From contig JBAZTO010000040.1 of NCBI GenBank assembly GCA_041661865.1, positions 1 to 38,939 of the forward strand: DNA of 38,939 nt. The letters are read 5' to 3'. Below the pieces are notes generated by a model, which worked only from the letters and a program-made list of their open reading frames with translations, made no database searches and was not told the DNA's origin. A program made the translations under genes and the position numbers. Source of the stretch: JBAZTO01 sp041661865 (lineage in GTDB: Bacteria > Planctomycetota > Phycisphaerae > SM23-33). Of this stretch, positions 7,988 to 15,832 are shown one piece after another. The stretch's first letter is position 1; every line of letters begins with the position of its first letter.

Positions 7988-9655
7988 TCATTCATATCTC
8001 AACGCCTCCACCGGCTGCATGCGGGCGGCGCGCCAGGCGGGGATCAGCGCCCCGACCAGGCCGGCGACGATGGCCCCGGCCACGATCAGCAGCGCCGGCA
8101 CCAGTTCCACCTCGTTGGGGATCTTCTCGAACATGAAGATCTCGCGGTCCCAGACCCGGAAGCCGAAGTACTTGTCGATGAAGTCCTGGATATTGTTGAT
8201 GTAGAGCACGAAATAGTAGCCGCCGATGGTGCCGATGATCGAGCCGACCAGTCCGACGGCCGCCCCGTAGGCCAGGAAAATGCCCGCCACCCCGCCGCTG
8301 GAGGCCCCGATGGCCTTGAGCACGCCGATGTCCTTGGTCTTCTGGAAGACGATCATGTAGAAGATCACGAAGATCAGCACCACCGAGACCAGCGAGATGA
8401 TGCCGAACATGATCACCGTCAGCGTCCGCTGCTTTTCGATGGGGCCGATCAGGTTGGCCTGCCGCTGCCGCCAGGTCTCCACCACCGCCTCAGTGCCGGC
8501 CAGTTCCGGGTGGGCCAGGCGGAAGTTGCTCCAGACGCCCTCGATCCTGGCCCGGACGGCTCCCAGGTATCGTTCATCTTCGTCGCCGCCGCGGACCTTG
8601 AAGTGAATCTGGCTGCACCGGGCCGGGCTCACGATGCGGTTGTTGGCATCGACCTTGGCCTCCATGCCGCTCATCCGCTGGATCGTCTCGAAGGGAATGT
8701 AAACGATGTTGTTGTCGATGGACGAAACGTCGGTCTTGCAGTCATCGACGATGGTGAAGAGCCTGGTGTTCCACGACAGCGACGTCAGCGAGGCCGCCGA
8801 CAACTGCCCCAGCGGCAGCACCGAGGCGGTGATGTTCTCGCCCGGCGCCAGGCGGCGGATCGTCTGGCCTTCGGGGGTGCGGAAGCTCAGGCCGCGCACG
8901 CCCAGCCCCAGGATGATGTGCCGGCTCGGCGGCCAATATCCGGTGGCCTGGCACAACTCGTCCAATTCCTTTTCGAGCTTGTCGCTGGCCTCGGTGTCCT
9001 CGCCATTGGCGGCGGCCTTGGCGGCGGCGATCTGGGCCTCCAGTTCCGCCAGCCTGGCCTGCGCGCCTTGGGCCTTGACAAGCTTCAGCCGCGAGGCCAG
9101 CAGCGCGTCCTGACCCTTGCCCAGGTCCGAAAGCAGCTTGAGGGTCGATTCGTCCTCGCCCTTGGCCTTGTAACGGTCAGCAATGGCCTCGATCGCCTGG
9201 TTCTCTTCCTTCAACCGCCGGTCGATCATCGCCACCGGCGGGTCGAAGGTCGGGGCGGCGGCGTCTTTCTGCACGAACAGGCCCTTGGCGAAATCGGTCA
9301 CCTTGGCCCGCTCGGGCAGGCGAATGCCGGCGGCCTGGACGATTTCGTTCCACTCCGACCACGGCACCTTCAGGAAGCAATAGTTCAGGATGAACGGCGA
9401 GGCGGCCTCCACTTCCGGCACCTGCCGCTTCGCATCGGCGATGAACTCGTCGTAGAGGCCCATGCCCGTCTTGGGCCCCTCCATCACGATGTCGCCAAAG
9501 AGCCCCTTGGCCGCCTTCTCCACCTTGTTGAGAAAGCCGTCCATCACGCTGACGACGATGAGCATCATCGCCACGCACAGGGCCACCCCCAGCACCGCGA
9601 AATACGCGATCACGCGGCTGCGAAGGTATCGAAGGCAAAGGAAGAGTTTATACAT
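7988..9655 (-). CDS. lolC: Lipoprotein-releasing permease, LolC/LolE (FtsX) family
   Basis: 555 residues with the MacB/FtsX layout: a first membrane helix at about 16-38, a large periplasmic domain, then three helices (about 412-437, 456-485, 518-541) and the usual C-terminal end PAWRAARMQPVEALRYE. Partner of LolD in extracting lipoproteins from the inner membrane. Usual LolC/E proteins are near 400 residues; the extra length here is largely a charged, Ala/Glu/Lys-rich segment at 145-234 that looks like a coiled coil inside the periplasmic domain. A single permease gene suggests a homodimeric LolF-like transporter. There is no Shine-Dalgarno sequence; the leader is an 8-nt tandem array. Assignment to C, E or F cannot be made from sequence. 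Confidence 0.85.
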   Translation of the reverse strand: MYKLFLCLRYLRSRVIAYFAVLGVALCVAMMLIVVSVMDGFLNKVEKAAKGLFGDIVMEGPKTGMGLYDEFIADAKRQVPEVEAASPFILNYCFLKVPWSEWNEIVQAAGIRLPERAKVTDFAKGLFVQKDAAAPTFDPPVAMIDRRLKEENQAIEAIADRYKAKGEDESTLKLLSDLGKGQDALLASRLKLVKAQGAQARLAELEAQIAAAKAAANGEDTEASDKLEKELDELCQATGYWPPSRHIILGLGVRGLSFRTPEGQTIRRLAPGENITASVLPLGQLSAASLTSLSWNTRLFTIVDDCKTDVSSIDNNIVYIPFETIQRMSGMEAKVDANNRIVSPARCSQIHFKVRGGDEDERYLGAVRARIEGVWSNFRLAHPELAGTEAVVETWRQRQANLIGPIEKQRTLTVIMFGIISLVSVVLIFVIFYMIVFQKTKDIGVLKAIGASSGGVAGIFLAYGAAVGLVGSIIGTIGGYYFVLYINNIQDFIDKYFGFRVWDREIFMFEKIPNEVELVPALLIVAGAIVAGLVGALIPAWRAARMQPVEALRYE

Positions 9656-9703
9656 TCGGTCACTCGGTTAATCGGTTGGCCGGGTCATCGGTCAATCGGT
9701 ATT
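9656..9703. repeat. Octanucleotide tandem array (6 units) in the lolC/E leader
   Basis: Six 8-nt units of consensus TCGGTNAN on the + strand begin directly at the base next to the lolC/E start codon. The units start at 9656, 9664, 9672, 9680, 9688 and 9696. The array replaces the place where a ribosome binding site should be. Confidence 0.65.
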
Positions 9704-9711
9704 GGCTGGTA

Positions 9712-9740
9712 GTTATACGACAACACCGCTCGACAGGCAA
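9712..9740 (-). promoter_or_regulatory. Sigma-70-like promoter of the envelope operon
   Basis: Read leftward: TTGCCT (9740-9735), 17-nt spacer, TATAAC (9717-9712). Transcription should start near 9705, giving a leader of about 50 nt that consists almost wholly of the octanucleotide array. The -35 context TTGCCTGTCG is shared with the promoters at 17895 and 15698. Confidence 0.5.
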
Positions 9741-9826
9741 AGGGATTGATCTCGCCCCCGGCCGGAGAGGCGCACGCCGCGCGGTTGGTTGTTCCGCGTG
9801 CAACGAGTTGCATGCCCTACAGTGCT

Positions 9827-9854
9827 CCCGCTCGCTTCGCGCTCGCGGCTAGTA
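9827..9854. repeat. CGGCTAG-type 28-bp repeat
   Basis: Matches 24 of 28 bases with 17866-17893, and its right half matches 7917-7943. All three end in CGCGGCTAGT. The CTAG end runs into the composite repeat that starts at 9850. Confidence 0.5.
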
Positions 9855-9980
9855 ATCCTTCACAACTGATATTGCTGGTGCCACGGTCAAGCGTTGTTTG
9901 CTTGGCCGTGCGGACGCCCCCAAGCACCCGACGCTTGGGGGTGGCACAAACTCACAGTTTTAGCTGTGAAGGACTACTAG
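9850..9980. repeat. Composite palindromic repeat, long copy (131 bp)
   Basis: The ends are inverted: the left end TAGTAATCCTTCACAACT matches the complement of the right end at 16 of 18 bases. A short copy at 35310-35374 has the same two ends but lacks the centre. The centre of the long copy contains two hairpins with 7-nt loops: 9882-9910 (11-bp stem, loop GTTGTTT) and 9917-9941 (CCCCCAAGC, loop ACCCGAC, GCTTGGGGG). It therefore looks like a short element with a double-hairpin unit nested in it. Confidence 0.7.
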
Positions 9981-10015
9981 CGCGTCCCGGCACGCTTCGC
10001 ACTACGCACTTCGCA

Positions 10016-11479
10016 CTATTCGCTCGCACCGACCTGTGGCCGGAGGAGCGGGAAGAGGATCACGTCGCGGATGGAAGTGGTGTTGGTCAGCAGCATGACG
10101 ACGCGGTCGATGCCGATGCCCAGCCCGCCGGCCGGCGGCATGCCGTGCCGCAGGGCCGTGACGAAGTCCTCGTCCATCACGCGCATGGTCTCGCCGTCGG
10201 CCTCGCCGCGAACCTGCTGGCGGAAGTTGGCCTCCTGCACGGCCGGGTCGTTCAGCTCGGTATAGGCGTTGCCCAGTTCCATGCCGGCGACGAAGGCCTC
10301 GAACCGCATCGCGATGCTCGGGTCGTCGGCCTTGCGGCGCGTCAGCGGGCAGATCTCCGCCGGGTAGTCGATCACGAACGTCGGATGGTTCAACTTCGCC
10401 AGGGCCGGCTCGACGGTGGCCTCGAAGACCGCGTTGATGACCACCGCGTCGTCCTTGTTGCCTTCCTCGATGCCCAGCTCGCGGGCCTTGGCCCGCACCG
10501 CCGCCGAGTCGCGCATCTCCACGCCGGCGCATTCCTTCAGCAGGTCGGCGTACTTCCGTCGCGACCAGGGCGGCGTGAAGTCCAGTTCCATCTCGCCGTA
10601 GGGCAGCCGGGTCCCGCCGGCCACCTCGCGCGCCGCCGTCGAGATCAACTCCTCGGTGATCTCCATCATCACCTCGTAGTCGCCGTAGGCCTGGTAGAGC
10701 TCCAGCAGCGTGAACTCGGGGTTGTGGCGCGTGTCGATGCCCTCGTTGCGGAAGTTCCGCGAGAACTCGTAGACCCGCTGCATGCCGCCCACCAGCAGCC
10801 GCTTGAGGTACAGCTCGGGGCTGATCCGCATGAACAGGTCGGCGTCGAGCGTGTTGTGGTGCGTGGTGAAGGGCCGGGCCGCCGCGCCGCCGTAAATGGG
10901 CTGGAGGACGGGCGTCTCGACCTCGATGAAGCCGCGGCGATTGAGGATCGCGCGGAAGGAGTCGATGATGGCCACGCGCTTCATGAAGTTGGCCATCGAC
11001 TCGGGGTTGGCCATCAGGTCCAGGTAACGCTGGCGGTAGCGGGTCTCGGTGTCCTGGAGGCCGTGGAACTTCTCGGGCATGGGCAGCAGGCTCTTGGCCA
11101 GCAGCGTCAGCTTGTCGGCCCAGATAGTGATCTCGCCGGTCTTGGTGCGCTCCAGCGGGCCCGAGGCCGCGACGATGTCGCCCAGATCCAGCAGCTTGGC
11201 CAGGGCCCAGGATCTTTCGTCCAGGGCGTTCTTGCGGAGGGCGATCTGCATCGAGCCGCCCTGGTCGCGGATGTGGGCGAAGATCATCTTGCCCATGTCG
11301 CGATAGAGAACCAGCCGCCCAGCCGCGTCACCCTGTTGCCCGGCCACCCCGTCGGTGTACCTGGCCAGGACGCTCGAGATGGCCTCGGCGGTGTCGTACC
11401 GGCCGCCGTAGGGGTCGATTCCAAGGGCCTGGATCTTCTCCAGCTTGGCCTGCCTGTCCGCTTGTACCTTGTCCAGCAT
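10016..11479 (-). CDS. lysS: Lysyl-tRNA synthetase, class II
   Basis: 487 residues, normal length for bacterial class II LysRS. It has an N-terminal OB-fold anticodon-binding domain (about 50-150) and a class II catalytic core: motif 2 with FRNEGIDTRHNPEFTLLE (about 245-265) and motif 3 GLGIGIDRVVMLL (about 450-462). Charges tRNA-Lys in the cytoplasm. Start ATG at 11479 with AAGGA 7 nt before it. Downstream of gcvT and rnr on the same strand, separated from gcvT by a 136-bp spacer with heptanucleotide repeats. C-terminus PQVGASE lies just past motif 3, as expected. Confidence 0.97.
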   Translation of the reverse strand: MLDKVQADRQAKLEKIQALGIDPYGGRYDTAEAISSVLARYTDGVAGQQGDAAGRLVLYRDMGKMIFAHIRDQGGSMQIALRKNALDERSWALAKLLDLGDIVAASGPLERTKTGEITIWADKLTLLAKSLLPMPEKFHGLQDTETRYRQRYLDLMANPESMANFMKRVAIIDSFRAILNRRGFIEVETPVLQPIYGGAAARPFTTHHNTLDADLFMRISPELYLKRLLVGGMQRVYEFSRNFRNEGIDTRHNPEFTLLELYQAYGDYEVMMEITEELISTAAREVAGGTRLPYGEMELDFTPPWSRRKYADLLKECAGVEMRDSAAVRAKARELGIEEGNKDDAVVINAVFEATVEPALAKLNHPTFVIDYPAEICPLTRRKADDPSIAMRFEAFVAGMELGNAYTELNDPAVQEANFRQQVRGEADGETMRVMDEDFVTALRHGMPPAGGLGIGIDRVVMLLTNTTSIRDVILFPLLRPQVGASE

Positions 11480-11560
11480 CGTAATTCCTTTTCAGGCCGC
11501 ACTTCTCGCGGCGGGTGGAATCATCTTGCAGCCACGGCCCCAAGTCAAGCTCACAAAGCA

Positions 11561-11637
11561 GGGACCAGGGACTAGGGACTCGGCAACAGGAGCAGCAACC
11601 AGCGCGTTCTGGTCCCTAATCCCTGGTCCCAAGTCCC
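11561..11637. repeat. Inverted pair of heptanucleotide arrays at the gcvT 3' end
   Basis: 11561-11581: three 7-nt units of type GGGACYA. 11610-11637: four units of the complementary type TRRTCCC. The two arrays face each other across 28 bp and can form a hairpin. The right-hand array lies inside the reading frame of gcvT and supplies its stop codon (11616-11618). Confidence 0.65.
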
Positions 11638-12749
11638 TGCTGAACGAATGGCAATGCCGTCACCTTGGCCGGCGCGGGTCCGGCGGAGGTCTCGACGGTC
11701 AGTTGCGTGCCGATCTCGGCGTCGTCGGAGGGCAGGTAGGCCAGGGCGATAGGGCGGTCCAGCGTGGGCGAGTACGTGCCGCTGGTGACGGTGCCGGCTT
11801 CGCTGCCGTCAGCCCGCCAGACGGCAGCGCCCAGGCGCGGGATGGCCGGCGCCTGATCCGCCGCGGGTCCAGAGAGAACCAGGCCCGCCCGGCGACGCGC
11901 GGCCCCTGCCGCGGCAATTCGGCCGATGGCGGCGGCGCCGAGAAAATCATCGCCGCTGCGCACGATCGAGCCCAGGCCCGCAGTGACCGGATCGATGGTC
12001 TCGTTGATCTCGTGGCCGTAGCGGGGCAGGCCCGCCTCCACGCGGAGCACGTCGGCGGCGGCCAGGCCGGCAGGAGCGACCCGGTTGTCGCCGGCCTTTT
12101 CGGTGATGAACCGCCAGGCCATCGCGGCCACCATGTTGGGCAGGATCACGTTGATCGACCATAAGCCCGTCTGGCTGATCCGCATGGCGACGTACTTGGC
12201 CACCAGCATCGAGCCGACCCGCACGCCCCCGTCGGCCAGGGTGCTGACCTTTTCGGGCAGGACGGCATCGAGGATCGCCGGCGCCGCCGGCCCAGCCACG
12301 CAAATCTGCGAGGTCTTCTCGGTCTGGTCGTCGATCCGGACATCCAGCGCCTCGGCCAGGCCCTGGAGATGGGCCAGCACCTTGAGGCGGTTGATCGGGC
12401 TGGTCAGCACCAGCCAGGCGTCTTCCAGTCGCACCAGGTGGCAGCAGTCGATGATCCCGCCGCCATCGTTGCACAGCAGCGTCAGGGCGGCTGTGTCGTC
12501 GGCCTGGTGGACCACGTCGCCGACGGCGGCGCGGCAGAGCAGGTCCAGCGCCCCCGCGCCGCGAATCCGCAGGCGTCCGGCGTGCGAGAAGTCGCACACC
12601 ACCGCCCGCGAGCGCGCCGTGCGAGCCTCCTCCAGCGCGCCGTGATACGACAGGGGCATCAGCCAGCCGGCCTCCTCGCCAAGCCTGGCCTCCAGGGCCA
12701 CGTGCTTGTCATACAACGCCGACCGCAACAGGTTATCGTCGAGAGCCAA
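11616..12749 (-). CDS. gcvT: Aminomethyltransferase GcvT (glycine cleavage T protein)
   Basis: 377 residues from a TTG start with GGAG 6 nt before it. GcvT moves the methylene group from aminomethyl-lipoyl-H protein to tetrahydrofolate. Family marks: MPLSYHGALEEARTARSRAVVCDFS at about 31-55 (N-terminal folate domain), RVEAGLPRYGHEINETIDP, and GTVTSGTYSPTL in the C-terminal barrel. The folate-site motif usually ending Asp-Asp here reads GGGIIDCC (96-103), so the second Asp is a Cys. No gcvH or gcvP is nearby. The last seven residues (QGLGTRD) and the stop come from the repeat array, after a normal-looking LPFV end. Activity is therefore slightly uncertain; a GcvT-like paralogue is possible. 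Confidence 0.85.
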   Translation of the reverse strand: MALDDNLLRSALYDKHVALEARLGEEAGWLMPLSYHGALEEARTARSRAVVCDFSHAGRLRIRGAGALDLLCRAAVGDVVHQADDTAALTLLCNDGGGIIDCCHLVRLEDAWLVLTSPINRLKVLAHLQGLAEALDVRIDDQTEKTSQICVAGPAAPAILDAVLPEKVSTLADGGVRVGSMLVAKYVAMRISQTGLWSINVILPNMVAAMAWRFITEKAGDNRVAPAGLAAADVLRVEAGLPRYGHEINETIDPVTAGLGSIVRSGDDFLGAAAIGRIAAAGAARRRAGLVLSGPAADQAPAIPRLGAAVWRADGSEAGTVTSGTYSPTLDRPIALAYLPSDDAEIGTQLTVETSAGPAPAKVTALPFVQQGLGTRD

Positions 12750-12763
12750 GACCTTCTCCGTTC

Positions 12764-15067
12764 CTATTTCTTCTTGCGCCGCTCGTTCTTGCCCGGACGG
12801 CGGGCCTTCTTGCCCTTGGGCGGACCCTTGCGGGCGCTGCCGCCGCTGCGACCCTTGCCGCCCTTGCGGGCTGCGCCGCCGCGGCCACGTCCTTGCCCGC
12901 CTTTCTGTTCCCCGCCCTGGCCGGAGGGTTTCTTCCCGCCCTTGCGCCGGGCGACGCTGGCCGGCAGGACGTTAAGCTGTCGCCGCGCCTGGTCCACCCC
13001 GACGATCCGCACCGTCATCATGTCGCCGATGCGGTAGCTTTGCCCGGTCCGTTCGCCGCGGACGCTGCCCATGCGGGCGTTGACGTCCCACCAGTCGTCG
13101 CCCAGATGCTCCAGGCGAATCAGGCCGTCGATGAGAAACCGCGTGAGTTGCACGAAGATGCCGAAATTCGTCACGCCCGTCACCACGCCGGCGTATTCCT
13201 CGCCGACGCGCCCGGCGAGCATCTGCAGCAGAAGCACTTCGCGAAGTTCCCCCTCGGCGGCCTCGCTGCGGCGCTCGGCGGCGGTGCAGGCCTCGCCCAG
13301 TTGGATCAGGCCGGGCATGTCCTCGGGCGGGCGAGTCTCCAGGCGGCCGCGGCAATACTCCGCCAGCAGGCGATGGATCGTCAGGTCGGGGTAGCGGCGG
13401 ATGGGGCTGGTGAAGTGGCAGTAATGTTGGCTGGCCAGTGCGTAGTGGCCGATGTTCATCGGCGAGTAGACCGCCTGCTGGAAGGTCTTGAGAATGGCCA
13501 GGTTGATCGCGTAGCTTTCGGGCTTTCCTCGCACCAGGGCCAGCAGGTCCTGCACGTCGCGGCGGCCGAGGATCTTGGGCAGGCGATGCCCCGCCGCGCG
13601 CACGAACGCGCCCAGTTGGTCCGACGACGTGGCATCGGGCTCGGGATGGATTCGTCTCAGGCAAGGCCGGCCCAGGCGATCGAAGAGGGCCGCCACCTGG
13701 TCGTTGGCCTCGACCATGAACATCTCGATCAGCGTGTGCGTGTAGGCGTTGTCGCCCGGCTTGGCGTCGACGACCTTGTTGTGCTCGTCGAGGATCAGTT
13801 CCACCTCCGGCAGGTCCAGGTGCAGCATGCCCGCGGCGTAGCGGCGCTTCTCGATCCGCTGCGCCAGGTCCAGGCAGTGGCCCATCAGTTCCACCACCGC
13901 CGGCGCGTATCCGCCCACCTTGCCGTCGCAGATGTCCTGCGCCTGCAGGTACGTCAGCCGCCTGGAGGAGGCAATGACCGTCTCGGCGAACCGCGTGCCC
14001 ACAATGTGGGCCTCGCGGTCGTAGGTGATGAACGCGCTCTTGCAGTAACGCCGCTGGCCTTCCTGGAGGCTGCACACGCCGTTGGAGAGCACCTCGGGCA
14101 GCATGGGCACGACCTTGCGCGGGAAGTAGGTGCTCGTGCCGCGCCGCCGGGCCTCTTCGTCCAGCGTGCTGCCCTCGCGGACGAAATGCGACACGTCGGC
14201 GATATGCACGCCCAGGGTCATCTGCCCGTCGGGGCCGAGAGTGATGCTGATGGCGTCGTCGAAGTCGCGCGCGTCGGGCGGGTCGATCGTCACGATCGTC
14301 AGGCCCGTCAGGTCCTCGCGCCCGTCGCGGGTTTCGCCGTCAAAGGCGGCGATGGCTGCGCGGGCGTCGTTCATGGCCTCCTCGCTGAAGACATCCTCGA
14401 TGCCCGCGGCGCGGATCACCGCCAGCGTCTCGACCTCCAGCGCCCCGCCGGCCCCCAGCGACTCGACGATCACGCCGGTGTGGAAATCCCTGCCGGTGGC
14501 GTACTTGATGATCTCGGCGACGACCTTGTCGCCTTCCTTGGGCCCGGCCTCGCCGATGTCGCGGACGACGATGGGCGTGGTCATGCTCTTGCCGTCGGGC
14601 ATGACGAACCAGGTGGCGTCGGTCCGGCGGAGCGTGCCGACGAAACGATTGGTCCCGCGCTTGAGGATCTCCAGGACCGTGCCGGCGAAGAGCATCCGCC
14701 CGTCCTTCTGGCCGCGTTTGTGCACCGAGGCCACCACCAGGTCGCCGTTGACGGCCCCGCCCGAGGCGCCCTCGGGTACGTAGAGGTCGCCGTGGGCCGT
14801 GGGCGTCTGGGGCGTGATGAAGCCAAAGCCCCGCGCGTTGGCGCGGTAGGTGCCCGTCACCTGCGCGCCCACCGACGGCAGCATCAGGGCGTCCTTGGCG
14901 CCCAGGACGATCCTGCCGGCGTCGTGCAGTTGCTTGATGGACTCGCGGAAGCTGCCATACTCGGCGTCGGCCACGCCCAGTTGCCGGGCCAGTTGGCGGG
15001 GCTTGAGGGGCTGGTAACCGCGGCTGGAAAGGTACTTGACGATGGCCTCGACGTAGCGTTCGGGCAT
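12764..15067 (-). CDS. rnr: Ribonuclease R (RNase II family exoribonuclease)
   Basis: 767 residues. A 3'-to-5' exoribonuclease that degrades structured RNA. Domain order: N-terminal winged helix (about 1-65), cold-shock/OB domains, RNB catalytic domain with PPDARDFDDAISI and HIADVSHFVREGSTLDEEA (Asp ligands for Mg), the family signature HYCHFTSPIRRYPDL, then an S1 domain (EEYAGVVTGVTNFGIFVQL). The C-terminus (about 700-767) is a long Lys/Arg/Gly-rich tail, as in many RNase R proteins, likely for RNA or ribosome binding. Start ATG at 15067. The gap to gcvT is only 14 bp, so the two are co-transcribed. Confidence 0.96.
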   Translation of the reverse strand: MPERYVEAIVKYLSSRGYQPLKPRQLARQLGVADAEYGSFRESIKQLHDAGRIVLGAKDALMLPSVGAQVTGTYRANARGFGFITPQTPTAHGDLYVPEGASGGAVNGDLVVASVHKRGQKDGRMLFAGTVLEILKRGTNRFVGTLRRTDATWFVMPDGKSMTTPIVVRDIGEAGPKEGDKVVAEIIKYATGRDFHTGVIVESLGAGGALEVETLAVIRAAGIEDVFSEEAMNDARAAIAAFDGETRDGREDLTGLTIVTIDPPDARDFDDAISITLGPDGQMTLGVHIADVSHFVREGSTLDEEARRRGTSTYFPRKVVPMLPEVLSNGVCSLQEGQRRYCKSAFITYDREAHIVGTRFAETVIASSRRLTYLQAQDICDGKVGGYAPAVVELMGHCLDLAQRIEKRRYAAGMLHLDLPEVELILDEHNKVVDAKPGDNAYTHTLIEMFMVEANDQVAALFDRLGRPCLRRIHPEPDATSSDQLGAFVRAAGHRLPKILGRRDVQDLLALVRGKPESYAINLAILKTFQQAVYSPMNIGHYALASQHYCHFTSPIRRYPDLTIHRLLAEYCRGRLETRPPEDMPGLIQLGEACTAAERRSEAAEGELREVLLLQMLAGRVGEEYAGVVTGVTNFGIFVQLTRFLIDGLIRLEHLGDDWWDVNARMGSVRGERTGQSYRIGDMMTVRIVGVDQARRQLNVLPASVARRKGGKKPSGQGGEQKGGQGRGRGGAARKGGKGRSGGSARKGPPKGKKARRPGKNERRKKK

Positions 15068-15295
15068 AAGGTTCTCTCTTTTCAGGATGTGCGGGGCAGC
15101 GGCCCCAAAGATTCTACCAACGTCCAGCCGCCCGCTCCCGCATCAGGCTATCCTCCCGCGCCGCGCAGTTCCACTAACTTCCGCCGCTCCGTGCCGGCCC
15201 CGGGACCGGCGGTCGCCGGGGTTTTCTATGTCATCTTCCGCCGCCCCGGCCTATCATAGGGGCCATCACGCTACGATCAGAAAGAGGAGACCGAT

Positions 15296-15634
15296 ATGTC
15301 CGCTATCGTGGAACTGGCTAACCGTCTGGGCAAGGCCATCGCCGAGTCGCCGCAGGCTGTCAAGATGCGGGCGGCCCGGGAGGAACTGAGCAAGCACAGC
15401 GATGTGACGCAGTTGCTCAAGGACTACCAGGCCATGGCTGAGAAAGTCGGCCGCCTGGAGGAAGAGAAGAAGCCCGTCGAGGTCGCCGACAAGCACGCCC
15501 TGGCGGCGATCCAGAACCGCCTGGTGGCCTCGGAAGTCTTCAAGGCCTACACCGCCGCCCAGGTGGACTACATCGACATGATGCGACAGGTCAACCAGAC
15601 GCTGCAGAAGTGCCTGGCCGAGACGGAAAAGTAG
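15296..15634 (+). CDS. YlbF/YmcA-family protein
   Basis: 112 residues, all-alpha, matching the YlbF/YmcA (DUF964) family, which in Bacillus forms a complex affecting RNase Y activity and developmental regulators. Residues 1-60 show the helical pattern ELANRLGKAIAESPQAVKMRAA and LLKDYQAMAEKVGRLE, and the C-terminal helix carries DYIDMMRQVNQTLQKCL. Good ribosome binding site (AGAGGAG) before the ATG. Divergent from rnr with a 228-bp spacer, which fits a link to RNA decay but does not prove one. Function in this phylum is not established. Confidence 0.8.
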   Translation: MSAIVELANRLGKAIAESPQAVKMRAAREELSKHSDVTQLLKDYQAMAEKVGRLEEEKKPVEVADKHALAAIQNRLVASEVFKAYTAAQVDYIDMMRQVNQTLQKCLAETEK

Positions 15635-15697
15635 GCCCCGTCCGCGGGCGGGCCTCTCGATTCGCAGGTGGGTTTGTGCGCCGATTTTGGGGTGTAT

Positions 15698-15730
15698 TTG
15701 CCTGCCGCTGCCGGCGATACAGAATATAAT
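15698..15730 (+). promoter_or_regulatory. Candidate promoter of the HTH/GspE-like gene
   Basis: Perfect -10 TATAAT at 15725-15730. A TTGCCTGCCGCTGC block at 15698-15711 matches the -35 context of the promoter at 17895, but here it sits 21 nt away, longer than optimal. The leader to 15833 is about 95 nt and contains a small hairpin (GCGAGCC / GGCTTGC near 15782-15803). Confidence 0.35.
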
Positions 15731-15832
15731 AAAGGTCTGTCCGGTGGGATAAAATGAAGTAGCAGGGCAACTTCTAACGGCTGCGAGCCTGGAGAGAGGC
15801 TTGCGGGCCTGCGAGACTGTGAGGGTATCGCG

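Noticed and set aside
9746..11575. Rightward open frame of 609 codons opposite lysS
   Set aside because: Antisense to a clear lysyl-tRNA synthetase and runs through repeat DNA; no family resemblance.
12893..15259. Rightward open frame of 788 codons opposite rnr
   Set aside because: Antisense to a clear RNase R gene; composition is a GC-rich shadow (His/Asp/Val/Ala-rich) with no domain.
15731..15832. Possible riboswitch in the leader of the HTH/GspE-like gene
   Set aside because: Only small hairpins are seen; the conserved bases of the c-di-GMP aptamer (GEMM) or other known classes are not present.
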